A stretch of DNA of 47,231 bases from Ruminococcaceae bacterium UBA6416 (GTDB lineage: Bacteria > Bacillota > Clostridia > Oscillospirales > Acutalibacteraceae). The notes beneath the pieces were generated by a model. The model searched no databases, was not told the origin of the DNA, and was given only the letters and a program-made list of their open reading frames with translations. Positions 6,810 to 15,694 of the stretch are shown piece after piece (the first letter of the stretch is position 1; every line of letters begins with the position of its first letter). A program made the position numbers and the translations under genes. The stretch covers positions 1-47,231 of the forward strand of contig DJPI01000073.1 of the NCBI GenBank assembly GCA_002438505.1, in the 5' to 3' direction.

Positions 6810-7415
6810 ATGGACACTGCCGCGCTCCAAAAAATCAGCTACGGCCTGTATGTTATTACGGCGCATGAAAAAGAAAGGGATAACGGCTGCGTTATCAACA
6901 CCTTTTCTCAGCTTTCTTCAAACCCGCTTCGCGTGAGCGTAACGCTCAACAAACAGAACCTCACCCATGATATGATTCTTTCAACCGGCGTTTTCTGCGT
7001 TTCGGTACTCACCGAAAGCGTTCCGTTCGGCGTGATTGAACATTTCGGCTTTAAAAGCGGAAAAACCGAACGGAAGTTTTTTAAAAACGAAAACGAAACG
7101 CGCGATGAAAGCGGCGTGCTGTTCATTGCTTCCTGCACCAACGCATATTTTGCCTGCCGCGTGTGTGAGACTTATGATTACAAAACTCACACGCTTTTTG
7201 TTGCCGAGGTGACGAACGCAAAAACGCTTTCAAACGAAAAATCACTGACTTATGCTTACTATCATGAGCATATTAAGCCGCAGCCGGAAAAAACAGCCGC
7301 AAAGGGCTGGCGGTGCAAAATCTGCGGCTATGTCTATGAGGGCGAAAAGCTTCCGCCGGACTTCATTTGTCCGCTCTGCAAACACGGCGCGGAGGATTTT
7401 GAGAAAATCGAATGA
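6810..7415 (+). CDS. flavin reductase-rubredoxin fusion (high-molecular-weight rubredoxin type)
   Basis: 201 residues. The first ~150 form a flavin reductase-like FMN-binding barrel (SSNPLRVSVTLNKQNLTHDM; STGVFCVSVL). The last ~40 are a rubredoxin with both iron-binding pairs, CKICGYVYEG and CPLCKHGAEDFE. Such fusions (Hrb) pass electrons from NAD(P)H via FMN to rubredoxin and on to flavodiiron proteins for oxygen or NO detoxification in anaerobes. Ribosome binding site GGGAGGAAAAACGA precedes the ATG. No flavodiiron partner is seen in this window. The gene is followed by a terminator at 7422-7452. Confidence 0.9.
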   Translation: MDTAALQKISYGLYVITAHEKERDNGCVINTFSQLSSNPLRVSVTLNKQNLTHDMILSTGVFCVSVLTESVPFGVIEHFGFKSGKTERKFFKNENETRDESGVLFIASCTNAYFACRVCETYDYKTHTLFVAEVTNAKTLSNEKSLTYAYYHEHIKPQPEKTAAKGWRCKICGYVYEGEKLPPDFICPLCKHGAEDFEKIE

Positions 7416-7421
7416 AAACCG

Positions 7422-7452
7422 TACCCCTTGCAATTTGTCGCTGCAAGGGGTA
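7422..7452 (+). terminator. terminator after the rubredoxin fusion gene
   Basis: TACCCCTTGCA pairs with TGCAAGGGGTA around a 9-base loop, followed by a weak AT-rich tail. Confidence 0.7.
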
Positions 7453-7488
7453 TAATTATATATTAATTGATTTATAAATTTTGAAAGG

Positions 7489-8862
7489 ATGAGCGCATTG
7501 AACGATACCGTTGCCGCAATCGCAACGCCGCAGAACACCGGCTCGATCGGAATTATCCGCATCTCGGGCGAGGATGCAATCACGATTGCCGACCGCGTTT
7601 TTGAGCCGAGCGGAAAAAAGCGTCTGACCGCGCTCAAGGGCTACCGTGCGGCGCACGGCTTTGCCGTTTCCGGAGGAGAAAGAATTGACGAATGCGTTGC
7701 CCTTGTTTTCCGTGCGCCCAAAAGCTACACCGGTGAAAATGTTGTTGAGCTTTCCTGCCACGGCGGCCTTTTTGTTCTCAGACGTGTTTTGCGCGCCGTT
7801 TTTGCCGCCGGAGCAAGACCTGCCGCAGCCGGGGAATTCACAAAGCGTGCCTTTCTCAACGGAAAGCTTGACCTCGCCGAGGCCGAGGCCGTGATGGGTA
7901 TCATTAACGCGCAGAACGAGCAGGGCGTGAAAGCCTCGCTCGGCGTTCTTGAGGGCTCGCTGAGCAAGAAAATCGGTGCTCTTTGCAAAAAGCTTGTTGC
8001 CGCGTCCGCGCAGCTCGGCGCGTGGGTGGACTATCCGGATGATGAAATTCCGGAGCTTGAAAACGATGAGCTTGAAAACACCCTTTCAGGCGTTCAAAGC
8101 GGACTTGCGGCTCTGCTTTCAAAATATGACGCCGGAGCCGCAATAACAAGAGGCGTTGAAACGGCGATAGTCGGAAAGCCCAATGTTGGAAAATCGGCGC
8201 TGATGAACCTCCTTTCCGGCCGCAACCGTTCAATCGTTACCGATATTGAGGGAACAACGCGGGACGTTGTTGAGGAAACCGTCAACCTCGGCGCCTTGGT
8301 TCTGCGCCTTGCCGACACCGCCGGAATAAGAGAGGCTGAGGACGCGGTTGAAAAAATCGGCGTTGACAAAGCGAAAAAGCAGCTTGAAAGCGCCGGCCTT
8401 GTTTTTGCTGTCTTTGACCTTTCAAGGCCGCTTACCGCCGAGGATGAGGAGATTATTTCCCTTTGCAAGGGGAAAAGAGTCATTGCCGTGCTCAATAAAA
8501 ACGACCTCTCAAAAGAGCTTGACAGAAAAAGAATTGAAGCCTCTTTTCCGGAAACGGTTGAGCTTTGCGCCCTTTCCGGAAACGGATTTTCGTCTCTTGA
8601 GGAAACAGCGGAAAGGCTCCTTTGCACAAAGGAGCTTGACACAAGCGAGGCGATTCTTTCAACCGAGCGTCAACGCAAAAACGCGCAAAGTGCGCTTGAA
8701 AGCGTTGAGCAGGCTCTTTTTGCGCTTTCTTCCGGCGTCACTCTTGATGCGGTGAATGTCTGCATCGATGACGCGATAGGCGCTCTTCTTGAGCTGACGG
8801 GAGAAAAGGCGTCTGACGCCGTTTTGGATGAGGTTTTTTCAAACTTCTGTGTTGGAAAATGA
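7489..8862 (+). CDS. mnmE: tRNA uridine-5-carboxymethylaminomethyl modification GTPase MnmE
   Basis: 457 residues, full length. The N-terminal folate-binding domain begins DTVAAIATPQNTGSIGIIRI. A helical domain follows, interrupted by a Ras-like G domain with GKPNVGKSALMNLL (G1, about residue 226), GTTRD (G2), DTAGIRE (G3) and NKND (G4). The C-terminal motif NFCVGK supplies the catalytic cysteine. With MnmG it forms the cmnm5 group at U34 of tRNAs reading split codon boxes. mnmG is not in this window, although the two are often adjacent in Firmicutes. Confidence 0.97.
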   Translation: MSALNDTVAAIATPQNTGSIGIIRISGEDAITIADRVFEPSGKKRLTALKGYRAAHGFAVSGGERIDECVALVFRAPKSYTGENVVELSCHGGLFVLRRVLRAVFAAGARPAAAGEFTKRAFLNGKLDLAEAEAVMGIINAQNEQGVKASLGVLEGSLSKKIGALCKKLVAASAQLGAWVDYPDDEIPELENDELENTLSGVQSGLAALLSKYDAGAAITRGVETAIVGKPNVGKSALMNLLSGRNRSIVTDIEGTTRDVVEETVNLGALVLRLADTAGIREAEDAVEKIGVDKAKKQLESAGLVFAVFDLSRPLTAEDEEIISLCKGKRVIAVLNKNDLSKELDRKRIEASFPETVELCALSGNGFSSLEETAERLLCTKELDTSEAILSTERQRKNAQSALESVEQALFALSSGVTLDAVNVCIDDAIGALLELTGEKASDAVLDEVFSNFCVGK

Positions 8863-8863
8863 T

Positions 8864-8896
8864 GTTTAGGTACGGTTTAGCTTTAAAGTGTATACT
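8864..8896 (+). promoter_or_regulatory. candidate activator-dependent promoter of the M23 hydrolase gene
   Basis: Two 11-base direct repeats, GTTTAGGTACG and GTTTAGCTTTA (8864-8885), sit over the -35 position of a TATACT -10 box (8891-8896); there is no good -35 hexamer. The first repeat starts 27 bases before the -10 box, the same distance as at 31075-31107. This is the layout of OmpR/PhoB-family response regulator sites. WalR is an obvious candidate for a murein hydrolase gene, but the match to its published consensus is partial. The site overlaps the mnmE stop codon. Confidence 0.5.
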
Positions 8897-8953
8897 AATA
8901 ATAATTATGGGTTCAAATCCCGTTGAATTCACAATGGCTTAACCGATATATAT

Positions 8954-8970
8954 GCCGCCGTCCGGGCGGC
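8954..8970 (+). other. leader hairpin before the M23 hydrolase gene
   Basis: GCCGCC pairs with GGGCGGC around a tiny loop; an A-rich run rather than a T tract follows, so it is more likely an mRNA 5' stem than a terminator. Confidence 0.45.
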
Positions 8971-8998
8971 AAAGAAAAAATGAAGGGACGTTAATTTT

Positions 8999-10285
8999 AT
9001 GAAAAAAGCAGTTGCTCTTTTTTTGAGCCTTGCTCTTTTGCTTTTATCCGTTGCTTTTGCAAAGCCGTCAACGCTTGTTGTTCGCGCGGCAACTCAGCAG
9101 GAGCTTGAGGAAAAAATTAACCGCCTTAACGGTGAAATTTCCGAGAATAAAAGCAAAATCAGTGAGCTTGAAAGCAAGAAAGAAAAGAATGAAGCCTATC
9201 TCAATACCCTTGAAACTCAAATCACCGCCGTTCAGGAAAAGGCGAACACACTTCAGGCGCAGATTGACGATATTGACAGCGAGATTGCCGCCTTCAACAA
9301 GCAGCTCAAAAAGCTTGCGCAGCAGATTACGCTGACAAAGAAAAAAATCACGCAGAATCAGCAGGGCGTTGATGAGGCCAAGGGTGAGCTTTCCGCGCTC
9401 ATGGTCAACTCCTATGTCAACGGAAAGCAGTCAACGCTTGAAATTTTCATGGGTTCTCATGACCTTGCAAGCTTCCTCACTCACCTTGAAATGATGAAGC
9501 GCACTTCTGAAAACGAAAAGCGCATTATTGACAACTTCAACACGAAAATAAAACAGCTCAAAGCCTCAAAGGATGAGCTGAGCAAAACGCAGACCGAAGT
9601 GAACGAAACAAAGCAGAAAAGCGTTGAAAAAAAGACCGAGCTTGAAAAAAAGCAGTCTGAACACAAGGCAACCCTGACCCAGCTTTCTCAAAGCAAAACA
9701 AAGGTTCAGTCGCTCATTGATGAAATTGACAAGAGCAGTGCCCTTTATCAAAGCTACATCAAAAACCTCAGCGCTCAAAAGCAGGCCGCGGATGCTGAAA
9801 TTGACAAAATCATCCGCCAGAGGGCGCAGACCAATCCGGCTCCCCAGCAGGACAGTAGCACGGGCGAAACAAAGCCGAACTCCGGTTCAACCGCAAACTG
9901 GGCGTTCCCGGCGGCAAGCGGATATGTCAGCTCCGGATTCGGCGTAAGAGACGCCAGCATCTCCGGCTGGGGCTACCACGGCGGCGTTGACATCACAGGC
10001 GGCGGATATTACGGAACACCGATTTATGCAACAAGGAGCGGAACGGTCATTGCCGCAAATTACGGAACCACCGGTTACGGAAACTATGTTGTTATTGACC
10101 ACGGAGACGGTTACACCTCACTTTACGGCCACTGTTCCGCACTGTATGTTTCCGCCGGTCAGTCAGTCAGCAAGGGTCAGCACATTGCAAACGCCGGAGA
10201 CAGCGGAAATGTTACCGGCCCGCACCTCCACTTTGAAATCCGTTACAACGGTGAAAAGCAAAATCCGATGAATTACATCGGCTGA
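8999..10285 (+). CDS. secreted murein hydrolase activator/endopeptidase, coiled coil plus M23
   Basis: 428 residues. Signal peptide (about 1-30), then a long coiled coil (about 33-270, heptads rich in Lys, Glu, Leu and Gln), a Gln/Pro/Ser linker, and a C-terminal LytM/M23 domain from about residue 300. Zinc ligands and catalytic residues are present: YHGGVDITGGGYYGTPIYAT, YGHCSALY and GPHLHFEI. The architecture matches EnvC/PcsB-like proteins that cut or control cutting of peptidoglycan peptides during division. All M23 ligands are retained (HxxxD, HxH), so it should be an active metallopeptidase. The upstream region suggests response-regulator control, fitting cell-wall homeostasis. Confidence 0.92.
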   Translation: MKKAVALFLSLALLLLSVAFAKPSTLVVRAATQQELEEKINRLNGEISENKSKISELESKKEKNEAYLNTLETQITAVQEKANTLQAQIDDIDSEIAAFNKQLKKLAQQITLTKKKITQNQQGVDEAKGELSALMVNSYVNGKQSTLEIFMGSHDLASFLTHLEMMKRTSENEKRIIDNFNTKIKQLKASKDELSKTQTEVNETKQKSVEKKTELEKKQSEHKATLTQLSQSKTKVQSLIDEIDKSSALYQSYIKNLSAQKQAADAEIDKIIRQRAQTNPAPQQDSSTGETKPNSGSTANWAFPAASGYVSSGFGVRDASISGWGYHGGVDITGGGYYGTPIYATRSGTVIAANYGTTGYGNYVVIDHGDGYTSLYGHCSALYVSAGQSVSKGQHIANAGDSGNVTGPHLHFEIRYNGEKQNPMNYIG

Positions 10286-10308
10286 GAAACTGCCGTTTAA
10301 CCGACATA

Positions 10309-10351
10309 AAACAACTCGGGGCTGTTGATCCAATGCAGTCCCGAGTTGTTT
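10309..10351 (+). terminator. terminator of the M23 hydrolase gene
   Basis: AAACAACTCGGG pairs with CCCGAGTTGTTT, followed by TTTATT. Strong; also usable on the opposite strand by the convergent GH20-like gene. Confidence 0.85.
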
Positions 10352-10361
10352 TTATTTGTAC

Positions 10362-11822
10362 TTATTTTGAAAACCGCTTTTTAAGCTGCGCACCGAATCT
10401 TTTTGCCGCGCCGGGAAAAGCGGTGCTTTTTTTTGCAAAGTCAAGCGGAATGAGCCGCAGCGCACGGTTATAATCCTCAAGCTTTTCACAAAAGCGCAAA
10501 AAGCTTTTCCCTTCCTCTTTTGTCCAAACATTTTCCGAAAAAGCGCCGAGCCGCGGAAAAAGAAGAACTCCGGCTTTTTTCATGTCTGAGGCGTCTTGAG
10601 TTGAAAGAACCGCTCCGGCCGCAAACAGCTTTTCGTTGTCGTAACCGTGCTCATAGCAATCTTGAACGCTAAGAACGCCGTACGGCTTTGAAAGGTCAAG
10701 GGTGCAGTCAAACCGCGGCTGACCTTTTTTTTCGGCCGCCGCCGTTTCCTCCTTTGTGCGGCAATCGGCAATCGCCTTTTCCGGCGCTTCAAAGCCGTCC
10801 GCTCTGATAACAGCTTTCATTTTCCGCTTTTGTGCGTGGCACACAAGGCGGTCAAAAAAATATGAGTAGAGGCTGTTTTCGTTTTGCACCGGCAGGGAAA
10901 GGCGTTTCTTTTCGCAGTGCGGACAGGAGGAGCGGTTCGCTTTTTTGCTCCTTTCGCCGCCGAGGTGAATGTATCCGCCGGGGAAAACCTCACCCATTTC
11001 ATCAATGACGGAGACCATGAAGTCATATGTGCTCTCCTTTCCAAGGCAGAACACCGTGTCCGTATCGGAAAATGAGGTTGACGGGGAAACCTGTTTTTCA
11101 TTGCAGGACAAAAACGGATAGGCGGAAACGGCTGCGGTCACCTTGTCCGGAACGTCAATTTCCGGAATTACGGTGATGCATCTCTCTTTTGCATAGCTCA
11201 GAATTTCCAAGGTATCCTCACGGGTGTAATAGCCTCCGTGAGGAATTTTTCCAAGCCCGGTGAACGCCCGAAAGCCGCCGATTTGCGTCAGAAGATAATT
11301 TTCAAAAAGCTCAAGCCGGAAACCGCAGTCGCCGGAAAGCTTCCAAAGAAAAACATTCAGCTTGTTAAACGCCATTGCGTCAAGAAAAAGCTTCACCGCT
11401 TCCGGCGTGAAAAACCAGCTTGAACAGTCAAGCATAAACGCGCGCCTTTTTGTTTTCGGATAGTCATAAATCGTGAGTGCACAAAGCGAGCGGTCGTTTT
11501 GAAAAAGGAGGGAGCAAAGGCTTTGAACGCCCCGGAATACACCCTCTTCATCCGCACCTTCAACAAGAACGCTGTTTTCACGGACGGTTAAACGGTAGCC
11601 CTCTTTTTCACTGACGCTGCCGTTCACGCAGAAGGTCACGCTTTCCCTTCCCGTTCCAAGAAAGGAAAGTTCAAAGGCTTTTTCGCAAAAATTCAAAAAG
11701 GACTTGAGAGCCTTTCCGCTTTTTTCGTCCGCAGAAATTTCTGCAAGGCGCGTAAGGGTGAAAACGGCGTTTGCGCTTTGAACTTCCGTTTGCTGCGGTT
11801 CGGGAATAATGTTGATTTTCAT
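10362..11822 (-). CDS. GH20-like beta-N-acetylhexosaminidase homologue with altered catalytic pair
   Basis: 486 residues, no signal peptide. The N-terminal domain (1-~115) resembles the GH20b domain, and the barrel starts near YDYPKTKRRAFMLDCSSWFF. The family site that normally reads H-x-G-G-D-E is here HLGGERSKK (about residue 290), so the Asp is replaced by Glu and the acid/base Glu by Arg. Downstream the family's C-P-x-C follows (SSCPHCEKK). Other barrel landmarks remain (KLNVFLWKLSGDCGFRLE; VIPEIDVPDK). This predicts loss of the standard substrate-assisted hydrolysis, leaving a sugar-binding role or an altered reaction. The start ATG lies 16 bases after the mfd stop region on the same strand order, so it may be co-transcribed behind mfd. 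Confidence 0.8.
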   Translation of the reverse strand: MKINIIPEPQQTEVQSANAVFTLTRLAEISADEKSGKALKSFLNFCEKAFELSFLGTGRESVTFCVNGSVSEKEGYRLTVRENSVLVEGADEEGVFRGVQSLCSLLFQNDRSLCALTIYDYPKTKRRAFMLDCSSWFFTPEAVKLFLDAMAFNKLNVFLWKLSGDCGFRLELFENYLLTQIGGFRAFTGLGKIPHGGYYTREDTLEILSYAKERCITVIPEIDVPDKVTAAVSAYPFLSCNEKQVSPSTSFSDTDTVFCLGKESTYDFMVSVIDEMGEVFPGGYIHLGGERSKKANRSSCPHCEKKRLSLPVQNENSLYSYFFDRLVCHAQKRKMKAVIRADGFEAPEKAIADCRTKEETAAAEKKGQPRFDCTLDLSKPYGVLSVQDCYEHGYDNEKLFAAGAVLSTQDASDMKKAGVLLFPRLGAFSENVWTKEEGKSFLRFCEKLEDYNRALRLIPLDFAKKSTAFPGAAKRFGAQLKKRFSK

Positions 11823-11837
11823 AGGCCTGCTCCAATG

Positions 11838-14800
11838 TTAATGTTCGGCGGCTTCCTCACTCTGAGCCTTTGCCGTCTCAAGAATTTTAAGGACTTCTGA
11901 CAAGGTTTCAAGCGCGGTGAATTTTGAAAGCTTTACTGAAAGATACGGCCGCGTTTTTCCTGCGCTGACCATCACCCTTCCGCGCATCAGCTTTGAAAGC
12001 ATTGCGATTGAAACGGGGTCGATTTTTTGCATAAAAATGAGCAAAATGTCCTTGCGCTGAGAAATCTCATAGATACCAAGTCCGCTGCAGCGGTTGCGTA
12101 TCAAAGCAATTTCAATGAGGCCGAGAACGCTTTGCGGCGGCTCGCCGAAACGGTCAATGAACTCGTCAATAACGTCCTGGGCGTCATCCTTGTTTTTGAC
12201 GCAGGCAATGCGCTTATACATGAACAGGCGGTTCTTGACCGATTCAATGTAGGTTTCCGGAATATGGGCGTCAACGGCAATGTCAATGAGACATTCGTTG
12301 TCCTCGTCCTGAACGGGGGACTTCAGCTCGCCTTTCTGATTTTCAACCGCTTCGGAGAGAAGCTTGAGATACATATCATAGCCGACGGCCTCCATGTGGC
12401 CGTGCTGCTCGGCTCCGAGGACGTTTCCGGCGCCCCTTATCTCAAGATCCCGCATTGCAATGCGGAAGCCCGAGCCGAACTCCGTATACTCGCGGATTGC
12501 GGAAAGCCTGCGCTCAGCCTCGGGTGAAAGCTGCTTTTGCGGATTATATGTGAGATAGGCGAAGGCGCGGCGCGCACTGCGGCCGACACGGCCTCTTATC
12601 TGGTGCAGCTGCGCAAGGCCAAGGCGGTCTGCGTTTTCAATGATGAGTGTGTTTGCGTTCGGAACGTCAACACCCGTTTCAATGATTGTTGTGCAAACAA
12701 GGATGTCAATCTCTCCCTCAAGAAGCTGACGCCAGACCTCGCTAAGCTCTTCCTCGCTCATTTTTCCGTGGCCTATTCCTATCCGCGCATCCGGAAGGCG
12801 TTCTTTGAGCTTTGCGGCGGTGCGGTCAATCGTTTCCGTTCGGTTGTGGAGGTAATAAACCTGTCCGCCGCGGCGCAGCTCACGCTCAATCGCCTCGCAA
12901 ACAAGCTCGGTGTCATGCGGAATAACATAGGTTTGAACCGGCTGGCGGTCAGACGGCGGCATCTCAAGAACGGACATATCGCGTATTCCGGTCATTGCCA
13001 TGTTGAGCGTTCGCGGAATAGGTGTTGCGGAAAGGGTGAGAACGTCAACAAGCGGAAACTTTTCCTTGAGCTTTTCCTTTTGAGCAACGCCGAAGCGCTG
13101 TTCCTCGTCAACAATGAGCAGCCCGAGGTCCTTGAACTCAACCGTTCGGGCAATGAGCGAATGGGTGCCGACTATGAGGTCGATGCTTCCGGCCTTGAGA
13201 GCCTTTTTGATTTTTCCGCGCTGAGAAACGCTGCGGAAACGGGAGAGCATTTCAATTTCAATCGGGAAACCGTCAAACCGTTTTTTGATTGTTTGATAAT
13301 GCTGGAAAGCAAGAATTGTTGTTGGAACAAGGACTGCGCACTGCTTTCCGTCCGCAACGCACTTGAACGCCGCACGCAAAGCAACCTCTGTTTTTCCGAA
13401 TCCGACATCGCCGCAGAGGAGTCTGTCCATCGGATACGGCCTTTGCATATCGTTTTTTATCTCGTCAATGGCAATGAGCTGGTCGTCCGTTTCGTCAAAC
13501 TCAAAGCGGCGCTCAAAGTCGTTTTGCATATAAAAATCTTCAGAAAAAGCAAAACCCTTTGCTTCAAGCCGCTTTGCATAGATTTTTGTAAGCTGTGCCG
13601 CCATATCCTTAACGGCTGCGCGGACGCGGTTTTTTGTTTTTTTCCATTCATCCGAGCCGAGCCTGTTGAGCTTGACGGCGCGGTCGGTGTCCTTGGGCGA
13701 GATATATTTTGAAATCAGGTCAAGCTGTGTGACCGGAACATAGAGAACATCGTTTCCGCGGAAGTTGATTTTGATGAAGTCCTTGGTTTTGCCCTCAACC
13801 TTCATGGTTTTGATGCCGTCAAAAATTCCGATTCCGTGAACGGCGTGGACAACATAATCTCCGCGTGAGAGCTCCTCAAGGCTTGCAATGCCCTTTCCTC
13901 CGGAAAAGCGCTTTCTTATCTTGCGCTGAGAGATGTTTGTTTTCCTTGAAATTGAAAAGACAATAAAAGAAAGCGACTGATAGCCGAAGCCGGCGCTCAC
14001 AAAGCCGGAAACAACACTGACCGCGCCTTCCGGAAATTCGGCCGGAACAACCGGGTAATAGTGAGCTTTGACGCCCTCGGTTTCAAGGTCATAAGCGAGT
14101 TCCTTTGCGCTTTTTTCCGTTCCGGCCATCACAACAACGGCAAACTTCCTTTTCAAAAACGGTTCAATGTCCTCAAGAAGATATGACATTGTTCCGTCCC
14201 AGCCGGGGGTTGAGGAGGCGCTGACGCTCACAAGCTCTTTCACCGGAACGTCAAAGCTTCCGCGCGCAAGGTCATCAGCAAAAACGGCGCCGCGCTTTTC
14301 ATAGAGGGAGAACAGCTCCGCAACGGTGAGCATGAAGCTGTCAAGTCCCTTTGTGAGATATCCGTCCTCAACCATCGCCTTAATGTCCTCAAGCAAAAGC
14401 TTTGAGGAGGACTCGGCTCTGCTTTTCACCGCCGAGCTTTCGCTGACAAAGAGCAGGCAGTCCTTGGCGTAATCAAAAACCGTTTCCCGGTTTTCATATG
14501 CAAGCGGAAGATAACGGTCAAGGCAGGAAAGGCGAACGCCGCTTTCAACTTTTGAAACATCGTCAAGGAGGGTTGCTTTGATTTTTTGCGCCCCTTTGCC
14601 CCTGATGCGCGAGGCAAAGTCTTTGATTTTTTCAAGAAGAACATCCTCGCTCTCAAAAAGAACCTCGCAGGACGGGGTAACAAGAACCTCGGAAAGCATT
14701 TCCGTCCGGCGCTGGCTTTCCGTTTCAAAGGAGGAGATTGAGTCAACGCTGTCTCCCCAGAATTCAACGCGGACAGGCTCGCTTTTTCCGGGCGGGAAAA

Positions 14801-15341
14801 AGTCGATTATTCCGCCGCGCAGGGAAAACTGACCCTCGCCGTCAACCTGCTCGGCGCGGACATAGCCTGCGGAGGAAAGGGCACTCACCAGTGCGCTTTC
14901 CTCAAGGTCATCGCCGACCTTGACAAGCACACTGCGGCGTGAAAGCTCTTTTTCCGGAACGGTGAACTGCATTGCGGCCTGAACGCTGCAAACAATGAAG
15001 CTGTAATCGCCGGAAAGCATTTTTGAAAGCACGCCGATTCGCTGCTGCTCATATTCCTTTGAGCTGCTGTCAGACGAGCGGAAATGAAAGTCCCTTGACG
15101 GATAAAACAGCGCACCGGAAGAAAACGCAGAAAGATCCTGAACGGTTTTGAGCGCCGCGGCCTCGTCCGGGCAGAGAACAAGAGCCTTTTTCTTTGTTTG
15201 TTCACAAAGGGAGGTGATGTAATGCGCCTTGCACGCTGAGGAGAGGCCGATGATGCCCATCGGCAGTCTGCGCTCGTCAACGCACTTTTTAACTGTGAGA
15301 TATTCTCCGCTTTTTTGAAGAATTTTTGTGTAACCGGACAT
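11838..15341 (-). CDS. mfd: transcription-repair coupling factor Mfd
   Basis: 1167 residues. The N-terminal UvrB-like region includes FYPSRDFHFR and GGIIDFFPPG; the RNA polymerase-interacting domain follows (GDYVVHAVHGIGIFDGI). The superfamily 2 translocase motor has Walker A GDVGFGKTEVALRAAF, DEEQRFG and the TRG/helicase motif QIRGRVGRS; the C-terminal regulatory TRCF domain ends the protein. It removes RNA polymerase stalled at DNA damage and recruits UvrA. I chose the ATG behind TCAGGAGGACAT; the TTG 18 bases upstream would place the ribosome binding site inside the gene. Large open frames on the opposite strand are shadows of this gene. Confidence 0.97.
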   Translation of the reverse strand: MSGYTKILQKSGEYLTVKKCVDERRLPMGIIGLSSACKAHYITSLCEQTKKKALVLCPDEAAALKTVQDLSAFSSGALFYPSRDFHFRSSDSSSKEYEQQRIGVLSKMLSGDYSFIVCSVQAAMQFTVPEKELSRRSVLVKVGDDLEESALVSALSSAGYVRAEQVDGEGQFSLRGGIIDFFPPGKSEPVRVEFWGDSVDSISSFETESQRRTEMLSEVLVTPSCEVLFESEDVLLEKIKDFASRIRGKGAQKIKATLLDDVSKVESGVRLSCLDRYLPLAYENRETVFDYAKDCLLFVSESSAVKSRAESSSKLLLEDIKAMVEDGYLTKGLDSFMLTVAELFSLYEKRGAVFADDLARGSFDVPVKELVSVSASSTPGWDGTMSYLLEDIEPFLKRKFAVVVMAGTEKSAKELAYDLETEGVKAHYYPVVPAEFPEGAVSVVSGFVSAGFGYQSLSFIVFSISRKTNISQRKIRKRFSGGKGIASLEELSRGDYVVHAVHGIGIFDGIKTMKVEGKTKDFIKINFRGNDVLYVPVTQLDLISKYISPKDTDRAVKLNRLGSDEWKKTKNRVRAAVKDMAAQLTKIYAKRLEAKGFAFSEDFYMQNDFERRFEFDETDDQLIAIDEIKNDMQRPYPMDRLLCGDVGFGKTEVALRAAFKCVADGKQCAVLVPTTILAFQHYQTIKKRFDGFPIEIEMLSRFRSVSQRGKIKKALKAGSIDLIVGTHSLIARTVEFKDLGLLIVDEEQRFGVAQKEKLKEKFPLVDVLTLSATPIPRTLNMAMTGIRDMSVLEMPPSDRQPVQTYVIPHDTELVCEAIERELRRGGQVYYLHNRTETIDRTAAKLKERLPDARIGIGHGKMSEEELSEVWRQLLEGEIDILVCTTIIETGVDVPNANTLIIENADRLGLAQLHQIRGRVGRSARRAFAYLTYNPQKQLSPEAERRLSAIREYTEFGSGFRIAMRDLEIRGAGNVLGAEQHGHMEAVGYDMYLKLLSEAVENQKGELKSPVQDEDNECLIDIAVDAHIPETYIESVKNRLFMYKRIACVKNKDDAQDVIDEFIDRFGEPPQSVLGLIEIALIRNRCSGLGIYEISQRKDILLIFMQKIDPVSIAMLSKLMRGRVMVSAGKTRPYLSVKLSKFTALETLSEVLKILETAKAQSEEAAEH

Positions 15342-15379
15342 ATGTCCTCCTGATTTCAAATGTTGAGATTTTAGTTGTT

Positions 15380-15403
15380 GAGAATGAAAAAAGATTCATT
15401 CTC
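15380..15403 (-). other. leader hairpin upstream of mfd
   Basis: GAGAATGAA pairs with TTCATTCTC around AAAAGA. It lies between the tandem terminators and the mfd start, so it is probably part of the mfd leader. Confidence 0.4.
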
Positions 15404-15424
15404 AGCTTTTTGAAACGCCCGAAA

Positions 15425-15464
15425 AGCGCAAAGAACGTCTTTGAGTCCGGACGTTTTTTGCGCT
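15425..15464 (-). terminator. long hairpin, second terminator of the peptide operon
   Basis: A 15-bp stem (AGCGCAAAGAACGTC with GACGTTTTTTGCGCT, one G-U pair) closes a 10-base loop; a short T run follows on the minus strand. It stands in tandem with the terminator at 15498-15522 and insulates mfd from the strongly promoted peptide genes. Confidence 0.65.
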
Positions 15465-15497
15465 GAAAAAATTGCGGTGCAATAATTTTAAGAAAAA

Positions 15498-15522
15498 GCC
15501 CCGCGCCTTTTCGGCGTGGGGC
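15498..15522 (-). terminator. terminator of the two small peptide genes
   Basis: On the minus strand GCCCCACGCC pairs with GGCGCGGGGC (one mismatch), followed by TTTTTCTT. Confidence 0.8.
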
Positions 15523-15549
15523 GCTTCAAACAAAAACCGTGAGGGGGAA

Positions 15550-15669
15550 TCAGTCCATCCAGCCCTCGTTGTCAATCCAACCGAGTCTTTCAAAAACGGT
15601 TTTCAAAAAGCTGACGAAAGTCAGAAAAATTCTGCTCAGAGCCTGATAGCCTTTAGATGCAGCATCCAT
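15550..15669 (-). CDS. 39-residue leaderless amphipathic peptide
   Basis: Starts MDAASKGYQALSRIFLTFVS and continues with an amphipathic stretch (FLKTVFERLGWID) and a Trp-rich acidic end (NEGWMD). A GAAAGGAG ribosome binding site lies 9-10 bases before the ATG. There is no signal peptide. It is the second gene of a two-peptide transcription unit driven by the promoter at 15942-15970. The size, helix pattern and Trp content recall leaderless two-peptide bacteriocins or phenol-soluble modulin-like peptides, but I cannot assign a family, and no immunity or transport gene is adjacent. Confidence 0.65.
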   Translation of the reverse strand: MDAASKGYQALSRIFLTFVSFLKTVFERLGWIDNEGWMD

Positions 15670-15694
15670 ATCATAGTTCTCCTTTCAAAAGATA

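Noticed and set aside
8907..8928. GGGTTCAAATCCCG resembling a tRNA T arm
   Set aside because: No matching acceptor, anticodon or D arms on either side; chance similarity within the hydrolase leader.
12027..13712. Long plus-strand open frames (166 and 391 codons) opposite mfd
   Set aside because: Mirror frames of a conserved gene in a high-GC third-position context; no ribosome binding site and no recognisable protein motifs.
15439..15450. TTGAGTCCGGAC also found near 42354
   Set aside because: A single 12-base match in different contexts (hairpin loop versus intergenic); expected by chance at this length and composition.
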